DNA of 55,478 bases from Rhodocyclaceae bacterium (GTDB taxonomy: Bacteria; Pseudomonadota; Gammaproteobacteria; Burkholderiales; Rhodocyclaceae): the NCBI GenBank assembly GCA_028714035.1, contig JAQTNA010000029.1, positions 1 to 55,478 on the forward strand. The letters are read 5' to 3'. Both the position numbers and the translations under genes were made by a program. Shown here piece after piece: positions 8,991 to 18,730 of the stretch (the stretch's first letter is position 1; each line of letters opens with the position of its first letter). Under the pieces are notes generated by a model that saw only the letters and a list, made by a program, of their open reading frames with translations, was not told where the DNA came from and did no database searches.

Positions 8991-10358
8991 TCAACTGGAA
9001 AAGAGGCGACTGATGTCGTTGTAGAGGGCGAACGCCATGAGGAGGACCAGCACCCCGAAGCCGAGCCTTTGCCCGAACTCCAATGCCCTCTCGGAGAGCG
9101 GACCGCCCTTGATGGCTTCCGCCGTATGATACAACAAATGCCCACCGTCCAATAACGGGATCGGCAGCAGGTTCAACACACCCAGACTGATGCTGATGAG
9201 TGCCAGAAATTTCAGGTACGCCGACGTGCCCATGCGCGCGGACTGGCCGGCGTAGTCGGCGATGGTGACCGGCCCGGAAAGATTGCGCCAGGACAGGGAG
9301 CCGGTCACCATGCGCCCCATCATGGCAAGACTGAACGTGGACGTCTCCCAGGTCAGGGCCACCGCCTTCCCCATGGCCTCGGGCAAGGGATAGCGCACCG
9401 TCACCAGGAGACGCGCCCGCTCTTCGGCGGGCAAGGGGGCGGCGGCCACGCCTATGCGCCCGAAGGATTGTCCCTGCTCGACGATTTCCACGGGCACCAC
9501 GGAGAGCACGAGGCGCTGCCCCTGGCGCTCCACTTCCATGGGCACGGCCCGCCCGGGCGACGCCCGCACCGCCGCCACCATATCCCGCCAATCCGCTACT
9601 TTCTTCCCTTGCACCGCGAGTACCCGGTCCCCGGCCTTCATGCCCGCCGCCGCCCCCGCGCTGCCCTCGGACACCTGCCCCACCACCGCCGCCAGGGGCG
9701 GGTGATAGGGGCGCAAGCCGGTAGGGGCCAGCGGGTCGGCCTCCGGATCGTCGGTCGAGAGTTCGCCGAAATCCATGGCACGATCCGTGATTTCTCCCCT
9801 GCCGTTAAGCGTTTCCAGCCGATGCGCGCCGGGCTGCCCGGCGTTCTGGAGTATGCGCCAGCGCAATTGCTGCCAGCTCTCCACCGCCTCGCCGTCAAAC
9901 TTGACGATGGTTTCTCCGTCCTGAAAGCCGGCCGCTGCCGCCAGGGTATGGGCGGGAGGGGCGGACACGATGGGGCGCAATTCCTCCACGCCGTGGACGA
10001 ACAGGGCGAAGTAGAGGACAACCGCCAGCAACAGGTTGGCCAACGGGCCCGCCACGACGATGAGGGAACGCTTGAGCAAGGACTGGCGGTTGAAGGCTCG
10101 GCCGGCTTCCCCCGACGCCACCTCTCCCTCCCGCTCGTCCAGCATCTTCACGTAGCCGCCCAGGGGAAAGGCGGCCAACGCCCATTCGGTGCCGTCCGCC
10201 CCCAGGCGCCGGGAAAGGATGGGCTTGCCGAAACCGACGCAGAAGCGCAGCACCTTCACCCCGCACAAGCGGGCCGCGAGGAAATGTCCGAATTCATGGA
10301 CGACGATCAGGATGCCCAGCGCCAGGAGGAAGGCGCCGAGAGTGACGGGCGCGTTCAT
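8991..10358 (-). CDS. rseP: RIP metalloprotease RseP (site-2 protease)
   Basis: A 455-residue intramembrane zinc protease that cleaves anti-sigma factors and removes signal-peptide remnants. The zinc motif HEFGH is at residues 21-25 in the first membrane helix, and the second ligand motif LLDGGHLLYH is near the C-terminus. A PDZ region lies in the middle (GSAGAAAGMKAGDRVLAVQG). The chosen ATG at 10,358 places the zinc site as in relatives; 21 upstream in-frame codons run into repeat DNA. No strong ribosome-binding site is visible, so the start is moderately certain. Its neighbour bamA shares the envelope-stress role. Confidence 0.95.
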   Translation of the reverse strand: MNAPVTLGAFLLALGILIVVHEFGHFLAARLCGVKVLRFCVGFGKPILSRRLGADGTEWALAAFPLGGYVKMLDEREGEVASGEAGRAFNRQSLLKRSLIVVAGPLANLLLAVVLYFALFVHGVEELRPIVSAPPAHTLAAAAGFQDGETIVKFDGEAVESWQQLRWRILQNAGQPGAHRLETLNGRGEITDRAMDFGELSTDDPEADPLAPTGLRPYHPPLAAVVGQVSEGSAGAAAGMKAGDRVLAVQGKKVADWRDMVAAVRASPGRAVPMEVERQGQRLVLSVVPVEIVEQGQSFGRIGVAAAPLPAEERARLLVTVRYPLPEAMGKAVALTWETSTFSLAMMGRMVTGSLSWRNLSGPVTIADYAGQSARMGTSAYLKFLALISISLGVLNLLPIPLLDGGHLLYHTAEAIKGGPLSERALEFGQRLGFGVLVLLMAFALYNDISRLFSS

Positions 10359-10378
10359 CGTGGAAAAATCACTTTGAA

Positions 10379-10495
10379 CCGCAGAGGCGCTGAGGCGCAG
10401 AGAAGAACCCATGCGCTGCAAGCCACCTCACCTACCGGAAAGGCACACAACGGCATCAAGGCATTCCTTTCCTCCGCGTCTTTGCGTCTCTGCGG
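10379..10495. repeat. Inverted CGCAGAG-type intergenic repeat between dxr and rseP
   Basis: The left arm CCGCAGAGGCGCTGAGGC (from 10,379) and the right arm CTTTGCGTCTCTGCGG (ending 10,495) are imperfect inverted copies of a CCGCAGAGACGCAAAGACGC-like sequence, with about 70 bases between them. This kind of simple intergenic repeat occurs in many proteobacteria. It explains the 153-base gap between dxr and rseP, in which no gene is seen. Confidence 0.7.
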
Positions 10496-10511
10496 TGAAT
10501 CAGGGGTCATA

Positions 10512-11717
10512 TCAGGATTCATCTGGCCGCCAGTTCCTTGAAGGCAGGAGTGACAGCGCCCTTTCCCTGGCCCGCGCATCCGCATCCAGGATGGCTTCCA
10601 GGCTATCGGCCGCGCCACCGTCCAGGCTTTCCAGAACCTCGGCGATGACTCGGGGAATGGCCAGGAAGGGCAGGCTGCCGTCGAGGAAGGCCTCCACCGC
10701 CACCTCGTTGGCCGCGTTCAGGATGGCGGGCGAAGTGCCGCCCAGTTCCAGCGCGCGGTAGGCCAGCCCGAGACAGGGGAAGCGCAGGAAGTCGGGCTTC
10801 TCGAAGGACAACTGGCCGATGGCACACAAGTCCAGGGGCGCCACGCCCGCCGCGATCCGCTCCGGATACGCCAGGGCATGGGCGATGGGGGTGCGCATGT
10901 CCGGGTTGCCCAGTTCCGCGATCACCGAGCCGTCATCATAGGACACCATGGAATGGATCACGCTTTGCGGGTGAATGACCACCTCGATCCTGTCCGCCGG
11001 AACGCCAAACAGCCAGCAGGCCTCGATCACCTCCAGGCCCTTGTTCATCATGGTGGCCGAATCCACCGAAATCTTGCGTCCCATGACCCAGTTCGGATGG
11101 GCACAAGCCTCCTCCGGCGTCACGGCCTGAAGCTTCTCGATGGGCGTGGTGCGGAAGGGGCCGCCCGAGGCGGTCAGCAGGATCCGGCGCACGCCGTTCT
11201 CCCGCAGGTCGCCGGTCCGGCGCTCGGGCAGGGACTGAAAGACGGCATTGTGTTCGCTGTCCACCGGCAGGAGGACCGCGCCGTGGGCCTTCACCTCGGC
11301 CATGAACAGGGCGCCCGCCATGACCAGGGCCTCCTTGTTGGCCAGAAGCACCCTTTTCCCGGCGCGCACCGCGGCCAGGGTCGGCACCAGGCCGGCGGCA
11401 CCGACGATGGCGGCCATCACCGCATCCACTTCGCCTGCGGCCGCGACCTCGGACAAGGCGCCATCACCCCACAGCACCTCGGTCGGGCAGCCGACGTCGC
11501 GCAGTTGGCGCTGAAGATGGGCCGCATCCTCCTGGCGGTTCAGTACCGCATACACGGGCCGGGCCGCCAGGCATTGCTGGAACAGGCGCTCCACCTGGCG
11601 ATGGGCGGTCAAGGCCACCACACGGAAACGATCGGGGTGGCGCAAGGCCACGTCCAGGGTGCTCATGCCTATGGAACCCGTGGCGCCTAGAATCGCGAGC
11701 CGCTGACGATGGGGCAT
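10512..11717 (-). CDS. dxr: 1-deoxy-D-xylulose-5-phosphate reductoisomerase
   Basis: Dxr (401 residues) converts DXP to MEP with NADPH, the committed step of the non-mevalonate isoprenoid pathway. The nucleotide motif [17 protein letters not shown] is at residues 7-23. [12 protein letters not shown] and the metal-binding [15 protein letters not shown] lie in the middle, and [11 protein letters not shown] and [27 protein letters not shown] follow. The start at 11,717 is the first Met before the Rossmann strand; the upstream frame belongs to cdsA territory. It lies 5 bases after cdsA, in the usual uppS-cdsA-dxr-rseP order. Confidence 0.97.
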   Translation of the reverse strand: MPHRQRLAILGATGSIGMSTLDVALRHPDRFRVVALTAHRQVERLFQQCLAARPVYAVLNRQEDAAHLQRQLRDVGCPTEVLWGDGALSEVAAAGEVDAVMAAIVGAAGLVPTLAAVRAGKRVLLANKEALVMAGALFMAEVKAHGAVLLPVDSEHNAVFQSLPERRTGDLRENGVRRILLTASGGPFRTTPIEKLQAVTPEEACAHPNWVMGRKISVDSATMMNKGLEVIEACWLFGVPADRIEVVIHPQSVIHSMVSYDDGSVIAELGNPDMRTPIAHALAYPERIAAGVAPLDLCAIGQLSFEKPDFLRFPCLGLAYRALELGGTSPAILNAANEVAVEAFLDGSLPFLAIPRVIAEVLESLDGGAADSLEAILDADARARERALSLLPSRNWRPDES

Positions 11718-11722
11718 GGACG

Positions 11723-12523
11723 TTATCTGTTCAGGAAAGGAAGGAGCAAGCCGGCCAGAGGCAGAGTGGACGTCAGGCTGTCTATGCGATCCAGGATGCC
11801 ACCATGTCCCGGCAGGAGTTGACTGCTGTCCTTGATCCCCGCCTGGCGCTTCAGGAAGGACTCGAACAGGTCGCCCTCGATGCTGATGGCGGTGAAAAGC
11901 AGAAGCAGGACCAGGAAAACCGCGATCCTGGCCGGAGAAAACGCGATGCCGGCCGCTGCCGCCAGTGCCAGGCCATAGGCCAGCACGGCCGCGCCCGCGC
12001 CCCAGGCGCCCTCCCGGGTCTTGCCGGGACTGATGGCCGGCGCCAGCTTCTTCCGACCGAAGGCGCGGCCGGTGAAATAGGCCGCGATATCCGCCACCCA
12101 GACCATGGCCATGACCGCCAGCAATACCCAGGGGCCGGCCGAGCGCAACTCTATGGCACCGATGCAGGTGGGCAGCAGGACGAGCCAGCCGACCGGGGCG
12201 AAGGCCGGGCCGAGGCGCGGCTTCTGCCGCAGGATGAGGGGCACCGCCAGCAGCCAGAAGGCCACCGAGGGCAGGTAGACGGCCGAGGCCGGAATCTGGC
12301 CTGCGGCGACCATCTGCCACAGAATCAGGCAAAGGAGAGTCGTGGCGGCGCCGTAGGCGATGCGGCCGATCGGCCGGAAGGACGCGAGCCCGCCCCATTC
12401 CCAGCCCGCGAGGCCGGTGACGCCGGCCATGAGCCAGGCCCAACTCTCGGAGGAGAGGCCAAACAGGGCGAAGCCGAGACCCGTGACCAGGACCAGCGCG
12501 GTAATGACCCGCGCCCTAAGCAT
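11723..12523 (-). CDS. cdsA: Phosphatidate cytidylyltransferase
   Basis: CdsA (266 residues) makes CDP-diacylglycerol from phosphatidic acid and CTP in the inner membrane. Most of the protein consists of hydrophobic helices. The family signature near the C-terminus reads [12 protein letters not shown], then [19 protein letters not shown] and [14 protein letters not shown], with the metal-binding acidic residues. Its start overlaps the end of uppS by 8 bases, so translation is probably coupled. The order supports joint control of phospholipid and undecaprenyl precursors. Confidence 0.97.
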   Translation of the reverse strand: MLRARVITALVLVTGLGFALFGLSSESWAWLMAGVTGLAGWEWGGLASFRPIGRIAYGAATTLLCLILWQMVAAGQIPASAVYLPSVAFWLLAVPLILRQKPRLGPAFAPVGWLVLLPTCIGAIELRSAGPWVLLAVMAMVWVADIAAYFTGRAFGRKKLAPAISPGKTREGAWGAGAAVLAYGLALAAAAGIAFSPARIAVFLVLLLLFTAISIEGDLFESFLKRQAGIKDSSQLLPGHGGILDRIDSLTSTLPLAGLLLPFLNR

Positions 12524-13310
12524 TTTCCCCGTCCGCCTGACTGACCGGGGCGGCCACGACGAGCTGCTCGCTGGTGCGGCCGAAGCGGCGCTCCCGGTGC
12601 CGGTAGGAATCTATGGCCCGCTGGAAAGAGGCGGAATCGAAGGCCGGCCAGAGCACGTCGGTGAAATGCAGTTCCGTGTAAGCCAGTTGCCAGAGCAGGA
12701 AATTGCTCACCCGCTGCTCGCCGCCGGTGCGAATGAACAGGTCGGGCTCGGGCGCGTAGGCGAGGGCCAGCCAGGGCGCCAGGTCTTCCTCCTGGTAATG
12801 GCCGGCCTTTTCCGGATGGGCGACGATCAGGCGGTTCACGGCCTGCATGATGTCCCAGCGCCCGCCGTAATTGGCCGCGATGGTGAGGGTGAGGCGCGCG
12901 TTGTTCTCGGTGAGCTGCTCGGAACGGCGGATGAGAGCCACCAGGGGCGCATCGAACCGGGACAGGTCGCCCACGACCCGCAGGCGGATGCCGTTCTCGT
13001 TCAGTCGCGCGACTTCCTGCTCCAGGGAGCGCAGGAACAGCCCCATCAGGAAGGAGACTTCTTCAACCGGGCGGCGCCAGTTCTCGGAACTGAAGGCAAA
13101 CAGGGTCAGGTATTCCACGCCCCGGTCCATGCAGGCGCGCACCACCTTGCGCACGGTTTCCACGCCCCGCTTGTGGCCGGCGACACGAGGCAGAAAGCGC
13201 TTCTTCGCCCAGCGGCCGTTTCCGTCCATGATGATGGCGATATGCCGGGGCACATCGCCAGCCTGCGGGATGGTCCGCGTGGAACTGGCGAACTGGCTAG
13301 TCTGACTCAC
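12516..13310 (-). CDS. uppS: Undecaprenyl (polyprenyl) diphosphate synthase
   Basis: A 264-residue cis-prenyltransferase that builds the C55 carrier lipid for peptidoglycan and O-antigen. [16 protein letters not shown] (about residues 23-38) holds the catalytic Asp and the diphosphate-binding turn. [23 protein letters not shown] and the C-terminal [20 protein letters not shown] are all present. The N-terminal 20 residues are variable, and the ATG at 13,310 is the first available. It starts the lipid section of the operon, 123 bases after frr. That gap shows no gene. Confidence 0.96.
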   Translation of the reverse strand: MSQTSQFASSTRTIPQAGDVPRHIAIIMDGNGRWAKKRFLPRVAGHKRGVETVRKVVRACMDRGVEYLTLFAFSSENWRRPVEEVSFLMGLFLRSLEQEVARLNENGIRLRVVGDLSRFDAPLVALIRRSEQLTENNARLTLTIAANYGGRWDIMQAVNRLIVAHPEKAGHYQEEDLAPWLALAYAPEPDLFIRTGGEQRVSNFLLWQLAYTELHFTDVLWPAFDSASFQRAIDSYRHRERRFGRTSEQLVVAAPVSQADGENA

Positions 13311-13433
13311 TGCATCTCCAGAAGCGAAAGCCCACCGGGCACCGGCGACGGGCCTCGGACCTTGTGAACCTATCTACTGCTCGGGCCACCGGCCGCGCGG
13401 ACGCCCCGCCGGTCATGGCCCAACCACCGGCCG

Positions 13434-13991
13434 TCAGACAGCCATCAAGTCCACTTCCTTGGCCGCCAGCATCTTGTCCACCTCGGCGATGTAGCGGTCG
13501 GTGAGCTTCTGCACGTCGTCCTGGGCCCGGCGCTCGTCGTCCTCGGAACATTCCTTGGCCTTGAGCGCTTCCTTCAGGTGGTGGATGGCATCCCGGCGCA
13601 GGTTGCGTATGGCCACCTTCGCACCCTCGCCCTCGTGCTTCACCACCTTGATCAGCTCGCGCCGACGCTCTTCCGTGAGAGCCGGCATGGGCACGCGTAT
13701 CAAGTCGCCCTGGCTGGCGGGATTGAGCCCCAGGTCGCAGTCCCGGATGGCCCTTTCCACCTTGCCCAGCATGTTCTTTTCCCAGGGCTGGACGCCTATG
13801 GTACGCGCATCTATCAGGGTCAGGTTCGCCACCTGATTGATGGGCATGGGGGAACCATAATAGTCCACCGTCACGTGATCCAGAAGGCCGGTATGGGCGC
13901 GGCCGGTGCGCACCTTCTGGAGATCGTGCTTCAACGCCTCCAGCGTCTTCTGCATCTTGGCTTCCGTGTTCTTCTTCAGCTCGGGAATCAT
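13434..13991 (-). CDS. frr: Ribosome recycling factor
   Basis: Frr (185 residues) releases post-termination ribosomes together with EF-G. It shows the family pattern: an N-terminal long helix ([21 protein letters not shown]), [20 protein letters not shown], and the C-terminal [33 protein letters not shown] and [20 protein letters not shown]. Length is exactly as expected. It lies 22 bases after pyrH in the standard rpsB-tsf-pyrH-frr order. Confidence 0.98.
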   Translation of the reverse strand: MIPELKKNTEAKMQKTLEALKHDLQKVRTGRAHTGLLDHVTVDYYGSPMPINQVANLTLIDARTIGVQPWEKNMLGKVERAIRDCDLGLNPASQGDLIRVPMPALTEERRRELIKVVKHEGEGAKVAIRNLRRDAIHHLKEALKAKECSEDDERRAQDDVQKLTDRYIAEVDKMLAAKEVDLMAV

Positions 13992-14013
13992 GATGTCCTA
14001 ACCTATCTAGCCT

Positions 14014-14727
14014 TCAAACATGAACCAGCGTGCCTTCATCCTCGCCCATCACCACGCGCTTCAGCGCGCCGGGTTTGAAGATGGAAAACACATTGATGGG
14101 CAGCTTCTGATCGCGGCACAAGGCAAACGCCGTGGCGTCCATCACCTTCAGATCCCGCCCGATGGCCTCATCGAAGCTGATGCGTGAGAAGCGGGTGGCG
14201 GTCGGATCCTTCTTCGGGTCCGCGGTGTAGATGCCATCCACCTTGGTCGCCTTGAGCACGATCTCGGCACCGATCTCGGTACCGCGCAGGGCGGCCGCCG
14301 TATCGGTGGTGAAGAAGGGGTTGCCGGTACCCGCCCCGAAGATCACGACGCGCCCCTCTTCCAGGTAGCGGATGGCCTTGCCCCGGATGTAGGGCTCCAC
14401 CACCCGGTCAATGCTGAGGGCGGACTGGACGCGGGCATTCAGGCCGGCCTGACGCATGGCGTCCGACAGGGCCATGGCGTTCATGACCGTGGCCAGCATA
14501 CCCATGTAGTCGGCCGTGGCCCGCTCCATGCCGGTAGACTCCCCGGCCATGCCGCGAAAGATGTTGCCGCCGCCGATCACCACACCGATCTCGACCCCCA
14601 GATCCACCACCGACTTGATCTCGGCGACGATGAAGGCGAGGGTCTCCCGGTTGATGCCATAGGCATCATCACCCATCAAGGCCTCGCCCGAAAGCTTGAC
14701 CAGGATGCGCTTGAAGGCGGCGGCCAT
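14014..14727 (-). CDS. pyrH: UMP kinase
   Basis: PyrH (237 residues from the ATG at 14,727) phosphorylates UMP to UDP and belongs to the amino-acid-kinase fold. [17 protein letters not shown] opens the protein. [12 protein letters not shown] and [15 protein letters not shown] form the UMP site, and [16 protein letters not shown] the ATP site. An in-frame TTG three codons earlier (14,736) is less likely because it overlaps the tsf stop. The gene lies 5 bases after tsf and is cotranscribed with it. Confidence 0.97.
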   Translation of the reverse strand: MAAAFKRILVKLSGEALMGDDAYGINRETLAFIVAEIKSVVDLGVEIGVVIGGGNIFRGMAGESTGMERATADYMGMLATVMNAMALSDAMRQAGLNARVQSALSIDRVVEPYIRGKAIRYLEEGRVVIFGAGTGNPFFTTDTAAALRGTEIGAEIVLKATKVDGIYTADPKKDPTATRFSRISFDEAIGRDLKVMDATAFALCRDQKLPINVFSIFKPGALKRVVMGEDEGTLVHV

Positions 14728-14732
14728 GACGA

Positions 14733-15635
14733 TCAAGCCTTGGCTGCGGCCGCAGCGGCGGCCTGGGCCGCCACTTCCGCGGCGAAGTCGTCCTTACGCT
14801 TCTCGATGCCTTCACCGACGATGTACAGCGTGAAACCGGCGATGGAGGCGCCCTTGCTCTTCAGCAGTTGCTCGATGGTCTGCTTTCCATCCTCGGCCTT
14901 GACGAACACCTGGCCCAGAAGGGTCACATCCTTCAGGTACTTCTGCACCGTACCTTCGGCGATCTTGTCCAGCATGGCTTCCGGCTTGCCGGCTTCCCGC
15001 GCCTTCTCGATGGCCACGCGACGCTCGGTTTCGAGCAGTTCGGCGGGGACACCCGAGGCATCCAGGGACTTGGGCTTGGAAGCGGCGACGTGCATGGCCA
15101 GGTCCTTGGCCAGGGCTTCGTCGCCACCGATCACGTCCACGATCACGCCGATCTTGGAACCGCCGTGCACGTAGCTGGCCAGCTTGCCCTTGGCCTCGGT
15201 GCGCACGAAGCGGCGGATGCTCATGTTCTCACCGATCTTGCCGATCAGGGCGGTACGAGTGGATTCCACCGTGCCCTCGCCCAGCGGCAGCGCCGACAGG
15301 GCCGCCACATCGGCGGGATTCTGGCTCGCCACCATCTCGGACACATTCTTCGTGAAGGCCAGGAAGTCGTCGTTCTTGGCCACGAAGTCGGTTTCGCAAT
15401 TCACTTCCACCATGGAACCCAGCTTGCCGTCGCCGGACAGATAGAGGCCGACGATGCCTTCCGCCGTGACCCGGGCCGCGGCCTTGGAGGCCTTGCTGCC
15501 CAGCTTCACGCGCAGGATTTCCTCGGCCTTGACCATATCGCCATCGGCTTCGGCCAGCGCCTTCTTGCATTCCATCATCGGCGCGTCGGTCTTCTCGCGC
15601 AGTTCCTTGACCATACCCGCGGTAATAGCCGCCAT
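14733..15635 (-). CDS. tsf: Elongation factor Ts
   Basis: EF-Ts (300 residues) exchanges GDP for GTP on EF-Tu. The N-terminal UBA-like domain reads [20 protein letters not shown], followed by the core with [16 protein letters not shown], the contact surface for EF-Tu. The C-terminus ends in an Ala-rich stretch ([16 protein letters not shown]). The start at 15,635 is chosen from the [10 protein letters not shown]-terminus; the frame is open 13 codons further into the intergenic region. The gap to rpsB is 95 bases and holds a GC-rich hairpin. Confidence 0.98.
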   Translation of the reverse strand: MAAITAGMVKELREKTDAPMMECKKALAEADGDMVKAEEILRVKLGSKASKAAARVTAEGIVGLYLSGDGKLGSMVEVNCETDFVAKNDDFLAFTKNVSEMVASQNPADVAALSALPLGEGTVESTRTALIGKIGENMSIRRFVRTEAKGKLASYVHGGSKIGVIVDVIGGDEALAKDLAMHVAASKPKSLDASGVPAELLETERRVAIEKAREAGKPEAMLDKIAEGTVQKYLKDVTLLGQVFVKAEDGKQTIEQLLKSKGASIAGFTLYIVGEGIEKRKDDFAAEVAAQAAAAAAAKA

Positions 15636-15686
15636 AGTCACTCCAATATATTCAGCCGGCCACGCCGGCAACAATAAAGATCCAGG

Positions 15687-15715
15687 CCGGGGGAGAAGCG
15701 AAGCTCCCGCCCCCG
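15687..15715 (-). other. GC-rich hairpin between rpsB and tsf
   Basis: The rpsB-tsf gap contains a CGGGGGAG stretch and a later CTCC-CGCCCCCG stretch that can pair across a short AAGCGAAG loop. No T-run follows, so it is not a full intrinsic terminator. A partial terminator or RNA-stability element that sets the rpsB/tsf ratio is plausible, but this is inference. Confidence 0.4.
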
Positions 15716-15730
15716 ACCCCTGATTTCCGA

Positions 15731-16486
15731 TTACTCGGCGGCAGCGCCGCCTTCTTCCTCGACCTCGACGAATTCGTCGCCGCCGGCGGCCACCATTTCA
15801 TGGATGACCTGGCTGCGGCCTTCCAGGATGGCATCGGCCACGCCCTGGGCGTAGAGGCGGATGGCGCGGCTGGAGTCGTCGTTACCGGGAATCACGTAAT
15901 CCACGCCTTCGGGCGAGTGGTTGGTGTCCACCACGCCGATCACCGGGATGCCCAGCTTCTTGGCTTCGGTCACGGCAATCTTGTGGAAGCCCACGTCAAT
16001 CACGAACAGGGCATCGGGCAGACCGCCCATGTCCTTGATACCGCCCAGGCTCTTCTCGAGCTTTTCCTGTTCGCGGGTCATCATCAGGGCTTCCTTCTTG
16101 GACAGGCGCTCGAAGCTGCCGTCCTGAACCATCAGCTCCAGGTCCTTCAGGCGCTTGATGGACTGCTTGACCGTCTTGAAGTTGGTCAGCATGCCGCCCA
16201 GCCAGCGCTCATCCACGCAGGGCGTGCCGGCACGGTTGGCTTCCTCGCGCACGATCTCGCGCGCCTGGCGCTTGGTGCCGACGAACAGGATGTTGCCCTT
16301 GTTGGCGGACATGCGACGCACGAAGTCCAGGGCTTCGTGGAACTTCACCATCGTCTTTTCCAGATTGACGATGTGAATCTTGTTGCGATGGCCGAAGATG
16401 TACGGAGCCATCTTCGGATTCCAGAAACGGGTTTGATGGCCGAAGTGAACACCGGCCTCCAGCATTTGACGCATGGTTACAGACAT
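15731..16486 (-). CDS. rpsB: 30S ribosomal protein S2
   Basis: RpsB (251 residues) is the S2 protein of the small subunit. [27 protein letters not shown] opens the protein (residues 1-27). [31 protein letters not shown] and [24 protein letters not shown] are all family motifs. It ends in an acidic tail ([15 protein letters not shown]). The ATG at 16,486 is chosen from the conserved N-terminus; the frame continues upstream without protein-like sequence. It is the first gene of the long minus-strand cluster, so the transcript probably starts in the 321-base gap upstream. Confidence 0.98.
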   Translation of the reverse strand: MSVTMRQMLEAGVHFGHQTRFWNPKMAPYIFGHRNKIHIVNLEKTMVKFHEALDFVRRMSANKGNILFVGTKRQAREIVREEANRAGTPCVDERWLGGMLTNFKTVKQSIKRLKDLELMVQDGSFERLSKKEALMMTREQEKLEKSLGGIKDMGGLPDALFVIDVGFHKIAVTEAKKLGIPVIGVVDTNHSPEGVDYVIPGNDDSSRAIRLYAQGVADAILEGRSQVIHEMVAAGGDEFVEVEEEGGAAAE

Positions 16487-16807
16487 GGCTACTCCAAAGG
16501 TTACAAGGGTTGATCCTCCGCCCGAAGTGCGAGACCCCGCTTGGCGGAGCCACCCTTCACCTGCCGGAGCCACGCTTTTGTGCGTTTCCCCGGCGATCGG
16601 ACGTGCGAATTTTGCCCAGTACCGCCGCACCGCTCATCGAGCAGCCCAACGGAATCAGGCAATCTTTCAATTTTATCCGTTTTCCTTGTCTTTCCTCAAG
16701 CATTTTCGCTCAAGAAAGCATCCACAGGGATCAGGAAAGGTCGGGAGGAAGGCGGCGGGGCGGCCGTCGGACGGGAAAATGGGCAATAAAGGCACGCCCG
16801 GGATCAC
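16487..16807 (-). promoter_or_regulatory. rpsB upstream region with candidate promoter and leader
   Basis: No gene is seen in this 321-base stretch. On the minus strand a candidate promoter reads TTGAGG (complement of 16,694-16,699), a 16-base spacer, then GATAAA (complement of 16,672-16,677). That would give a leader of roughly 180 bases before the rpsB ATG, containing short GC-rich inverted segments such as CCGCCAAGCGG. Long rpsB leaders with S2 autoregulation are known in other bacteria; whether this one binds S2 is inference. Confidence 0.35.
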
Positions 16808-17122
16808 TCAGGGGCGGACACCGCATTCCATGCCACGTCGCGCGGCGGGCGCGAAGGCAACGAAAACCGGCAGGCCGAGGGAACAGCCGCCGACAATGGC
16901 GCGGGATCCCTCGCAGCCATGGGCTTCGCCCAGCCGGTGACAGAGTTCGCAGCCAAGAAGAACAAAGGACTCCACGTCTTCCGTCGCCACATGGATGCCT
17001 TCCCCCAGGGATTTCGCCATGGCCGAAACGATCAGGCAGAGCATCCGGTGGGAGTCGGGCAATCCGGACCGCGCGGCCCACTCCCTCGCGACTCTGGCTG
17101 CCTGGTCATATGTGTGGTCCAT
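16808..17122 (-). CDS. Hypothetical protein, 104 residues
   Basis: No family is recognised. The predicted 104-residue protein is soluble. Its N-terminal two-thirds look helical (DQAARVAREWAARSG, MLCLIVSAMAKSLGEG). It has five Cys residues, including CELC in ESFVLLGCELCHRLGE, a pattern that could bind a metal or be redox-active. The C-terminus is less ordered. A perfect 9-bp hairpin lies directly upstream of the ATG and may cover the ribosome-binding site. Competing frames on both strands are less protein-like, but expression is unproven. Confidence 0.5.
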   Translation of the reverse strand: MDHTYDQAARVAREWAARSGLPDSHRMLCLIVSAMAKSLGEGIHVATEDVESFVLLGCELCHRLGEAHGCEGSRAIVGGCSLGLPVFVAFAPAARRGMECGVRP

Positions 17123-17123
17123 G

Positions 17124-17148
17124 GGCGACTCCCGGAACAGGAGTCGCC
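17124..17148 (-). promoter_or_regulatory. Hairpin just upstream of the 104-residue hypothetical gene
   Basis: GGCGACTCC (17,124-17,132) pairs perfectly with GGAGTCGCC (17,140-17,148) around a 7-base loop. On the minus strand the stem ends one base before the ATG and contains the GGAGTC that would serve as ribosome-binding site. It could therefore block initiation when folded. There is no T-run, so it is not a terminator. The regulatory role is inferred. Confidence 0.5.
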
Positions 17149-17278
17149 ATTAAACCGAACGTGTCCTATGGATGCAATATCAATTGTCAATTACTGTCAC
17201 GCCGTTCGTCAAATCGCCCGGAAAACGCCCAATTCCCCGCGCCGTAAGTCAGTGCAGGCCGTCATACCCTACCGGGCC

Positions 17279-17734
17279 TTACGGCGTCTTTCCCTGCACC
17301 GGCTGGAATTCCGGATGGGCGATGGTCAGCGCCATACCCTCCACCCCCACATAGAAGACAACCAGTTTCACCGGCTTCTCGCCCACCACGCGGCCGTTGT
17401 GCAGGGTATTCACCACTTCCGCCAGAGCATCCCCCGGCTTGAGATGCTTGACCTCGCCCGTGGCCCGGATCACGTCCAGGTCTCCCTCCAGGATGTAGGC
17501 CAGGGAGGGCACCGGATGTTCGTGCCAGCCGGTCTCGCCGCCGGGCGCGATCTCCACGATCAGGGCGCTCACCTGGGCCTGCCCGGACGGATAGACGATG
17601 GGGGCGCCGTTCCAACTGGTGCTGGTCTTCATCAGCGGCGTGACCTTCACCGCCTGGGTGGCCTCCAGGGCGAAGGCGGCGGCGGGGACGCAAAACGCCA
17701 GGAGGGCGCAGAACAAACGAATGGACCGGGTCAT
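17279..17734 (-). CDS. Secreted cupin-domain protein
   Basis: A 151-residue single-domain cupin with a signal peptide (MTRSIRLFCALLAFCVPAAA, cut near AFA). The first cupin motif appears as GGETGWHEHPVPSLAYILEGDLDV, with two His metal ligands and a Glu. The second is LKPGDALAEVVNTLHNG, with the third His. It probably binds a metal in the periplasm; the substrate is unknown. The start at 17,734 has an AGGGAG site and opens the signal peptide, unlike the 20-codon upstream extension. It is divergent from rdgC, with a 74-base gap that should contain both promoters. Confidence 0.87.
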   Translation of the reverse strand: MTRSIRLFCALLAFCVPAAAFALEATQAVKVTPLMKTSTSWNGAPIVYPSGQAQVSALIVEIAPGGETGWHEHPVPSLAYILEGDLDVIRATGEVKHLKPGDALAEVVNTLHNGRVVGEKPVKLVVFYVGVEGMALTIAHPEFQPVQGKTP

Positions 17735-17808
17735 GAGCGGGCTCCCTGGAACAGGTTGGGCGACGATTTTCGGGGATAATACGACCCTTTCCAAATCGGC
17801 ACCTCATC

Positions 17809-18708
17809 ATGTGGTTCAAGAATCTACAGATCTACCGGCTCGCTGCGCCCTGGGACATGAGCTTTGATGCGCTGGAAGCGCAACTCGCCTCTTCAACCTT
17901 CCAGCCCTGCGGCAACATGGACATGGAGAGCCAGGGCTGGCTGCCCCCCTTCGGCAAGGAGGGCCTGGTGCGGCAGGTGGCCGGACAGTGGCTTCTCGCC
18001 CTGGGCCAGGAGCAGAAACTCCTGCCCTCCTCCGTGGTGAATCAGGTCACCCAGGAACGCGTGGACGAGATCGAGGAGAAGGAAGGCTACCGCCCCGGCA
18101 GGAAGCAGGTCCGGGAGATCAAGGAGCGGGTGACCGACGAGCTCCTGCCCCGCGCCTTCAGCCGACGCCGCTCCACCCTGATCTGGATAGATCCCCAGAA
18201 CGGCTGGCTGGTGGTGGATGCCGCCAATGCCGCCAAGGCGGATTCCGCCCTGGAACTGTTGCGTAAGTGCATCACCGAACTTCCCGCCCGGATCATCAAG
18301 CCCGCCGTATCGCCCGCCGCCGCCATGCGCGAGTGGCTGACCACCGACGAGGCGCCCGCCGGCTTCTCGATTGATCGGGACTGCGAGCTGCGCTCCGACC
18401 TGGAGGAGAAGGCCACGGTGCGCTATGCCCACCACCCCCTGGACACGGACGAGGTAAAGAAACACATCAGCGACGGCAAGTCGCCCACGCGCCTCTCCAT
18501 GACCTGGGCCGACCGCCTGTCTTTCGTGCTCACCGAGCGCCTGGAGGTGAAGAAGCTGGATTTCCTGGACGTCGTGAAGGAGCAGATGGACACCGCGGAA
18601 TCCGCCGAGGAACAGTTCAACGCCGACTTCGCCCTGATGGCCCTGGAACTCTCCCGCTTCCTGCCCGACCTGGTGGATGCCCTGGGGGGCGAAGAAGCGC
18701 CAGCCTGA
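17809..18708 (+). CDS. rdgC: Recombination-associated protein RdgC
   Basis: RdgC (299 residues) is a ring-shaped DNA-binding protein that limits RecA activity. The N-terminus MWFKNLQIYRL is nearly invariant in the family. GREQVREIKERVTDELLPRAFSRR-like sequence in the middle, the IDPQNGWLVVDAA strand and the C-terminal LDFLDVVKEQ region also match. Length is standard. It stands alone on the plus strand, with the HI0933-type flavoprotein gene starting 22 bases later, possibly in the same transcript. Confidence 0.97.
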   Translation: MWFKNLQIYRLAAPWDMSFDALEAQLASSTFQPCGNMDMESQGWLPPFGKEGLVRQVAGQWLLALGQEQKLLPSSVVNQVTQERVDEIEEKEGYRPGRKQVREIKERVTDELLPRAFSRRRSTLIWIDPQNGWLVVDAANAAKADSALELLRKCITELPARIIKPAVSPAAAMREWLTTDEAPAGFSIDRDCELRSDLEEKATVRYAHHPLDTDEVKKHISDGKSPTRLSMTWADRLSFVLTERLEVKKLDFLDVVKEQMDTAESAEEQFNADFALMALELSRFLPDLVDALGGEEAPA

Positions 18709-18730
18709 ACACCCCCTACCGTCTCGCCCC

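Noticed and set aside
14727-14736. TTG at 14,736 as the pyrH start
   Set aside because: It would overlap the tsf stop and add three residues not seen in the family; the ATG at 14,727 fits better.
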